Source: Solobacterium sp.
Lineage (GTDB): Bacteria > Bacillota_I > Bacilli_A > Erysipelotrichales > Erysipelotrichaceae
Length of the DNA stretch: 10,779 bases
Assembly (NCBI GenBank): GCA_016284975.1
Contig: JAEEPV010000364.1
Location: forward strand, 1 to 10,779
Direction: 5' to 3'
Position numbers and translations under genes: made by a program. Positions 6,784 through 10,779 of the stretch are shown here, one piece after another (the first letter of the stretch is position 1; each line of letters begins with the position of its first letter). Under the pieces are notes generated by a model that made no database searches, was not told the origin of the DNA, and saw only the letters and a program-made list of their open reading frames with translations.

Positions 6784-6966
6784 TCACATTTTGCTGGCGC
6801 CGGGAATAATCTGCTGACTGCAGACCGGGCAGATGTTTGTGTCGAGTGCTTCTCTGATCGCGGCATAGTTGTTCCCCATTTTTTTAACCGCATACCAGAA
6901 ATCATCTCCATAATTGCCGCCGGCAATTTCCTGCAGCTGTTTATCAAAATCACTTTTGTTATCCAT
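6784..6966 (-). CDS. Small CPxC protein of unknown function
   Basis: A 60-residue product that I do not recognise. It begins MDNKSDFDKQLQEIAGG, has a central GDDFWYAVKKMGNNYAAIRE and ends with a single Cys pair in NICPVCSQQIIPG. One CPxC pair is half a zinc ribbon, so metal binding would need a dimer or a partner; a thiol role is also possible. The start is set by AAAGGA (6974-6979), 7 nt before the ATG at 6966; the two preceding ATG codons and the upstream-extended 78-residue frame are less well placed. It is bracketed by terminators (from gpmA upstream and its own downstream), so it forms a monocistronic unit. No clear promoter could be picked in the 145 nt upstream. Confidence 0.6.
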   Translation of the reverse strand: MDNKSDFDKQLQEIAGGNYGDDFWYAVKKMGNNYAAIREALDTNICPVCSQQIIPGASKM

Positions 6967-7109
6967 CATCATTTCCTTTCGCAGCGGCATCTTCATCGCT
7001 GCCTTTAAGTATTTCTTCAAATAAGTCTAATCACATGTTTATGAGAAAGTGAATATCCGGATGATTTTTCAACGCACACATCTATTTATCATTTTTTGTT
7101 GAAACAGAT

Positions 7110-7135
7110 AAAAAAGCCAGGATATGACTCCTGAC
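7110..7135 (-). terminator. Rho-independent terminator of gpmA
   Basis: Minus strand: GTCAGGA (7129-7135), a 6-nt loop, TCCTGGC (7116-7122), a 7-bp stem with one G-U pair, followed by at least six T residues (7110-7115). It lies 24 nt after the gpmA stop. Confidence 0.8.
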
Positions 7136-7159
7136 TTTCGAAATTATGAATGGATCTGA

Positions 7160-7912
7160 TTACTGTTTTGCCGCACCCTGTTTGGCAACCGCATCCATCT
7201 TTGCCTTGAGTTCTTCTTCACTCATGCCAAGATAGTAATGCTTAATGACATTGAAGTTGTCATCGAACTCATAAACAAGCGGAGAACCGGTCGGAATATT
7301 GACGCCGATGATATCATCATTGGACATGTTGTCAAAGTATTTGACAAGAGCTCTCAGGGAGTTTCCGTGTGCTGCGATCAGAACACGCTTGCCAGCCTTC
7401 ATATCCGCTTTGATCACTTCTTCAAAATACGGAACAACACGCGCAACGGTTGTCTCAAGAGACTCGTTCAGCGGCAGTTCTTTCGGATCGATGCCGCGGA
7501 ACATTTCCTGATTCTGCGGAGCACGTTCATCGGTTGTCTCGAGTGCCGGCGGTTTTACATCATAGGAACGTCTCCAGATCTTAACCTGCTCGTCACCGTA
7601 CTTTTCAGCTGTTTCAGCCTTGTTGAGACCCTGCAGCGCACCATAGTGACGCTCATTGAGCTTGTAGGACTTCACAACAGGCAGCCATACACGATCCATT
7701 TCATCCAGAACATGGTTCAGTGTATGAATCGCACGCTTCAGAATGGAAGTGTAGCAGATGTCAAAGTCATAGCCCTCAGCCTTCAGCAGTCTGCCCGCAG
7801 CTTTCGCTTCTTCATGACCCTTTTCGCTCAGATCAACATCCGTCCAGCCCGTGAACAGGTTGAGCTTGTTCCATTCGCTCTCACCGTGTCGAATCAAAAC
7901 CAGTTTCATCAT
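7160..7912 (-). CDS. gpmA: 2,3-bisphosphoglycerate-dependent phosphoglycerate mutase
   Basis: This enzyme interconverts 3- and 2-phosphoglycerate in glycolysis and gluconeogenesis, through a phosphohistidine intermediate. At 250 residues it has the family size. Visible active-site elements are [10 protein letters not shown] (6-15) with the phosphorylated H9, [12 protein letters not shown] (21-32), [12 protein letters not shown] (84-95) with E87 as the likely acid, and [10 protein letters not shown] (180-189) with H182. The C-terminal tail, [20 protein letters not shown], is typical of the cofactor-dependent class. The ATG at 7912 is 8 nt from AGGAGA (7921-7926); the next codon is also ATG. 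It is a single-gene unit with its own promoter and terminator. Confidence 0.96.
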   Translation of the reverse strand: MMKLVLIRHGESEWNKLNLFTGWTDVDLSEKGHEEAKAAGRLLKAEGYDFDICYTSILKRAIHTLNHVLDEMDRVWLPVVKSYKLNERHYGALQGLNKAETAEKYGDEQVKIWRRSYDVKPPALETTDERAPQNQEMFRGIDPKELPLNESLETTVARVVPYFEEVIKADMKAGKRVLIAAHGNSLRALVKYFDNMSNDDIIGVNIPTGSPLVYEFDDNFNVIKHYYLGMSEEELKAKMDAVAKQGAAKQ

Positions 7913-7947
7913 TTTATTTTTCTCCTTAATTTCTTGATGCTGTACTC

Positions 7948-7976
7948 ATTTTATCATCTGGATATTTCCCATTCAA
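7948..7976 (-). promoter_or_regulatory. Promoter of gpmA
   Basis: Minus strand: TTGAAT (7971-7976), a 17-nt spacer and TAAAAT (7948-7953), a good housekeeping sigma match at ideal spacing. The predicted leader is about 30 nt and includes the AGGAGA ribosome binding site. Confidence 0.7.
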
Positions 7977-8059
7977 TGTACATTTCAGTGCTTTCATCCC
8001 GCTTTCAGACTAATCTGTTTATTCCATAGAGCCGCTTCTGTGTTTGCAGGAGAAGGAAA

Positions 8060-8074
8060 GGACTCCGGAAGTCC
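8060..8074 (-). terminator. Possible terminator hairpin after guaB
   Basis: GGACT, a 5-nt loop and AGTCC form a 5-bp stem about 20 nt after the guaB stop. The following minus-strand sequence is only T-rich (TTTCCTT), so termination may be inefficient. A short tandem copy, AAGTCCCGAAGTCCC (8069-8083), offers alternative pairings. Confidence 0.35.
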
Positions 8075-8093
8075 CGAAGTCCCTGAACATTAT

Positions 8094-9599
8094 TTACTTG
8101 TTGAAGTTATCCTTGTTTTTGACAATGACGTCATGGGCACCGCCTTCCACGATGGAAGTCGCACTGACAAGCGTCAGCCTTGCCTTCTTCTGCAGTTCCG
8201 CAATCGTGTTGGCACCGCAGTTGCACATCGTTGAGCGGATCTTTGCGGTCGTCAGCGCCACATTATCCCGCAGCGTACCAGCATACGGAACATACGAGTC
8301 AACGCCTTCTTCAAACGTCAGTTTCTTGTTTCCGCCAAGATCGTACCGCTGCCAGTTGCGGGCACGGTTAGATCCTTCGCCCCAGTACTCCTTGACATAG
8401 GTGCCGTTAACCATGAGTTTTTCACCCGGAGCTTCTTCAAACCGGGCGAAGTACCTTCCCAGCATCACGAAGTCTGCACCCATCGCAAGAGCCAGTGTGA
8501 TGTGATAGTCATAGACGATACCGCCGTCGGAGCAGATCGGTACGTATACTCCGGTCTTTTTATAATAGGCATCTCTTGCCTTTGCGACTTCGATTACAGC
8601 GGTTGCCTGACTTCTGCCGATACCCTTGGTTTCACGCGTGATACAGATACTTCCGCCGCCGATTCCGATCTTGATGAAGTCTGCACCGGCCTTTACCAGA
8701 TAATTGAAGCCATCCGCATCAACGACATTTCCGGCACCGATCTTCACTTTTTCACCGTACTTCTTGCGTACCCATTTGATGACATTTGCCTGCCATACGG
8801 AGTAACCGTCGGAACTGTCAATGACCAGGCAGTCCACACCGGCATCGACCAGTGCGGGGATGCGTTCTTCATAGTCGCGGGTATTGATGCCGGCACCGAC
8901 CATGAAGCGTTTTTCCTTATCGAGGATCTCGAGCGGATGTTCCTTATGGCTTTCATAATCCTTACGGAAAACCAGATATAACAGATGGTCATCATCATCG
9001 ACAATCGGCAGCTGATTCAGCTTATGCGTCCAGATAATGTCATTGCAGACGGAGAGATCATCTGTTGCTTTTCCAACAACGAGCTTGGAACGGTCCGTCA
9101 TGTATTTTCTGACCGGATCATTCATATTTACATGGCCGATGCGATAGTCCCGGCTGGTGATCATACCGAGCAGCTTGCCGTTGGAAGTACCGTCATCCGT
9201 AACCGCCATGGTGCTGTGGCCGGTCAATTCGAGTATCTCATGCATCTCGGCAATCGTCGTATCCGGTGTTACATTGGAGTCCGATACGACATAACCCGCT
9301 TTATAGTTTTTGACACGGGCAACCATTGCCGCCTGGGATTCAACACTCTGCGCTCCGAAAATAAAAGACATTCCACCTTCTTTTGCGAGCGCGATCGCAA
9401 GTTCATCTCCCGATACACTCTGCATGACTGCGCTGACCATCGGAATGTTCAGTGAGATTGCAGGCTTCTGTCCCTTCTTAAACTTTGTGAGTGGTGTCTT
9501 CAGTGATACATTGGCAGGAATGTTCTTCTCGCCGGTAAGCCCCGGTACAAGCAGATATTCGCTGAATGTATGCGATGGTTCGCTGTAATACTTCGCCAT
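8094..9599 (-). CDS. guaB: IMP dehydrogenase, Tritrichomonas-like type
   Basis: IMP dehydrogenase oxidises IMP to XMP with NAD+, the committed step of guanine nucleotide synthesis, in the cytosol. The 501-residue protein has a (beta/alpha)8 core, split by two CBS domains (about 105-215; VVSDSNV and SRDYRIG lie within). Catalytic features: D261 in DSSDGYS, the loop [13 protein letters not shown] with nucleophile C319, CSDGGI (356-361), the mobile-flap pair R418-Y419 in NWQRYDLGG, and E431 in EGVDSYVPY. Compared with standard bacterial GuaB, the loop has GGGSIC rather than GPGSIC and the flap is divergent. From memory these residues and their numbering match the IMP dehydrogenase of the protist Tritrichomonas foetus without gaps up to E431. 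AGGAGG-type Shine-Dalgarno (GGAGG, 9606-9610) is 6 nt before the ATG. Monocistronic and divergent from proS. Confidence 0.95.
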   Translation of the reverse strand: MAKYYSEPSHTFSEYLLVPGLTGEKNIPANVSLKTPLTKFKKGQKPAISLNIPMVSAVMQSVSGDELAIALAKEGGMSFIFGAQSVESQAAMVARVKNYKAGYVVSDSNVTPDTTIAEMHEILELTGHSTMAVTDDGTSNGKLLGMITSRDYRIGHVNMNDPVRKYMTDRSKLVVGKATDDLSVCNDIIWTHKLNQLPIVDDDDHLLYLVFRKDYESHKEHPLEILDKEKRFMVGAGINTRDYEERIPALVDAGVDCLVIDSSDGYSVWQANVIKWVRKKYGEKVKIGAGNVVDADGFNYLVKAGADFIKIGIGGGSICITRETKGIGRSQATAVIEVAKARDAYYKKTGVYVPICSDGGIVYDYHITLALAMGADFVMLGRYFARFEEAPGEKLMVNGTYVKEYWGEGSNRARNWQRYDLGGNKKLTFEEGVDSYVPYAGTLRDNVALTTAKIRSTMCNCGANTIAELQKKARLTLVSATSIVEGGAHDVIVKNKDNFNK

Positions 9600-9630
9600 A
9601 GATGCCCTCCTCTTTCTAAATATTTGTTTT

Positions 9631-9658
9631 ATTATAGCGCGAAAGGTGCGTTTGTAAA
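9631..9658 (-). promoter_or_regulatory. Promoter of guaB
   Basis: Minus strand: TTTACA (9653-9658), a 16-nt spacer and a perfect TATAAT (9631-9636), predicting a leader of about 25 nt. There is no room in such a leader for a purine riboswitch, so any purine control would have to act by an operator. The -35 box overlaps the proS promoter on the other strand. Confidence 0.7.
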
Positions 9659-9677
9659 TGAGGTAACATGCTATAAT
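9652..9677 (+). promoter_or_regulatory. Promoter of proS with extended -10
   Basis: TGCTATAAT (9669-9677) is a perfect extended -10 element. The nearest -35-like hexamer, TTGTAA (9652-9657), is only 14 nt away, so recognition probably depends on the extended -10. The predicted leader is about 19 nt, containing GAGG (9692-9695). It is too short for a T-box riboswitch, which often controls aminoacyl-tRNA synthetase genes in Bacillota. Confidence 0.65.
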
Positions 9678-9702
9678 TGTGCGGTATTTGCGAGGTATGT
9701 TT

Positions 9703-10779
9703 ATGAAGTTGAAAAACAGTTTCTTTTATACGCTTCGGGAAGATGTAAAAGATGAAGACTCGAAGTCCGGCAACCTTCTGGTCCGTGCCGGTTTTATCAA
9801 AAAGAACTCTGCCGGTGTGTATATGATGCTGCCGATGGGTTTCAAGGTCATGCAGAATATTGAAGCCATCATCCGTGAGGAAATGGATGCGACCGGCTGT
9901 CAGGAGCTCTCAATGCCTTCTCTGATCCCGGAAGAAATCTATGTATCTTCCGGCCGAAGAGCCGGCTTCGGCAATTCCATGTTCTCTCTGAACGACCGTA
10001 AAAATCAGCCGTATGTACTTGGTCCGACGCATGAAGAGCTGTTTGCAATCGCAGCCAAGATGAAGATCCGTTCCTATAAGGATATGCCCTTCTCGCTGTA
10101 TCAAATTGCGGATAAGTTCCGTGATGAACCAAGACCCCGCTATGGTCTGATCCGTGTACGGGAATTCCATATGAAGGATGCATATACCTTTGACAAGGAT
10201 GAGGCAGGTCTTGATGAAGCATATGCAAAACAGTTTCAGGCTTATAAGAATGTAATGGACCGTCTGGGACTGGATTATAAGATCGTACGTGCCGATACCG
10301 GTGTCATGGGTGGCCTGTTATCCGAAGAATTCCAGGCCGTAACACCGCTTGGAGAAGATATTCTTGTATTGTGTGACAGCTGTGACTTCGCTTCCAATAT
10401 TGAAGTCAGCCCGGCTATTTCGGTTGCTCCTGCCGAAACCAGGGCAGAGGAAACGCTGACACTTGTTGAAACACCGGACAGCCGGACAATTGAAGAAGTC
10501 GTAAACTTCCTGAAAAAGCCGGTCAACAAGTTTGTTAAAACACTGATCTACAATGTGGACGGAAATCCTGTTGCTGTAATGGTACGCGGTGACCGAGATG
10601 TCAATGAAACAAAGCTGCGCAAGCTTCTTGAAGCCAATGAAGTGGAACTGGCAGAACCGGAGATGGTCATAAACGCTACCGGTGCGGAAATCGGCTTTGC
10701 CGGTCCCATCGGTATCAAGTGCCCGCTTGTGATGGATAACGAAGTATCCTATATGACGGACTTTGTCGTCGGTGCCAAC
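9703..10779 (+). CDS. proS: Prolyl-tRNA synthetase, N-terminal part (cut by window edge)
   Basis: Class II synthetase that charges tRNA-Pro with proline. The 359 visible codons carry the bacterial form: [13 protein letters not shown] (37-49, motif 1 region), LGPTHEE (106-112), motif 2 [20 protein letters not shown] (139-158), and from about 235 the editing insertion domain (YbaK-like) that hydrolyses mischarged Ala-tRNA-Pro, with [10 protein letters not shown] and [14 protein letters not shown]. The window ends within that domain, so motif 3 and the anticodon-binding domain are missing. The segment usually reading GGSxSHEF appears as GGLLSEEF (203-210), a departure that may be lineage specific. 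The ATG at 9703 is 7 nt after GAGG; another in-frame ATG at 9697 is too close to that site. Confidence 0.95.
   Translation, partial: MKLKNSFFYTLREDVKDEDSKSGNLLVRAGFIKKNSAGVYMMLPMGFKVMQNIEAIIREEMDATGCQELSMPSLIPEEIYVSSGRRAGFGNSMFSLNDRKNQPYVLGPTHEELFAIAAKMKIRSYKDMPFSLYQIADKFRDEPRPRYGLIRVREFHMKDAYTFDKDEAGLDEAYAKQFQAYKNVMDRLGLDYKIVRADTGVMGGLLSEEFQAVTPLGEDILVLCDSCDFASNIEVSPAISVAPAETRAEETLTLVETPDSRTIEEVVNFLKKPVNKFVKTLIYNVDGNPVAVMVRGDRDVNETKLRKLLEANEVELAEPEMVINATGAEIGFAGPIGIKCPLVMDNEVSYMTDFVVGAN

Noticed and set aside
6735..6953. Alternative 72-codon minus-strand frame overlapping the small CPxC gene
   Set aside because: It has no ribosome binding site at its start and overlaps a frame that does.
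8060..8083. Short AAGTCCC repeats as the beginning of a repeat array
   Set aside because: Only two adjacent copies of about 7-8 nt are present. They are explained better as part of the weak hairpin after guaB.
8985..9455. Plus-strand open frames opposite guaB (also 8502-8981)
   Set aside because: They are antisense to a conserved enzyme with intact active-site motifs and have no start signals or recognisable product.
9600..9702. T-box or purine riboswitch before proS or guaB
   Set aside because: Predicted leaders are about 20-25 nt, far too short for either RNA element.

Overview
The window looks like core-chromosome DNA from a low-to-moderate GC member of the Bacillota. The clues are the nusB-xseA-xseB-ispA-dxs gene order, strong AGGAGG-type ribosome binding sites, intrinsic terminators with U-tracts, a CcpA-type operator and a Bacillus-like gene complement. 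The protein sequences, above all the unusual GuaB, suggest an Erysipelotrichales-type gut bacterium. That placement is inference from remembered sequences, not a search. I see no tRNA, rRNA, CRISPR array, insertion sequence or phage gene.

Layout. (1) Positions 1-3269, minus strand: a tight operon nusB > xseA > xseB > ispA > dxs (dxs runs off the left edge), with 4-nt ATGA overlaps at nusB/xseA and xseB/ispA. It carries a transcription antitermination factor, both exonuclease VII subunits, and two isoprenoid enzymes (DXP synthase and a short-chain prenyl diphosphate synthase). xseA has an in-frame TAA at 1765-1767. The same frame continues past it through the conserved C-terminal XseA region and ends 2 nt before xseB, so the gene is a single nonsense codon away from a normal-length XseA. 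(2) 3390-3962, plus strand: a His-rich protein that resembles the DUF5662 family. Its consensus -10 box lies so close to the ATG that the message may be leaderless. A terminator follows. (3) 4013-6612, minus strand: a TAXI-type TRAP solute-binding lipoprotein whose promoter overlaps a near-perfect cre operator, then a terminator, then a MuiA-like DUF4139 protein with an added C-terminal zinc ribbon. (4) 6784-6966, minus: a 60-residue CPxC protein that I do not recognise. (5) 7160-7912, minus: gpmA, cofactor-dependent phosphoglycerate mutase, with a clear promoter and terminator. (6) 8094-9599, minus: guaB. It can be aligned residue for residue with the protist Tritrichomonas foetus IMP dehydrogenase, including the catalytic numbering. 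(7) 9703 to the right edge, plus: proS (class with the editing insertion domain), divergent from guaB, with overlapping promoter elements in a 103-bp gap.

Most genes are housekeeping: isoprenoid precursors, DNA repair, glycolysis, GTP synthesis and tRNA charging. No coherent undescribed multi-gene system stands out. The observations most worth following are the broken xseA, the T. foetus-like GuaB, the cre-controlled orphan TAXI protein, the possibly leaderless DUF5662-like gene and the zinc-ribbon MuiA-like protein.
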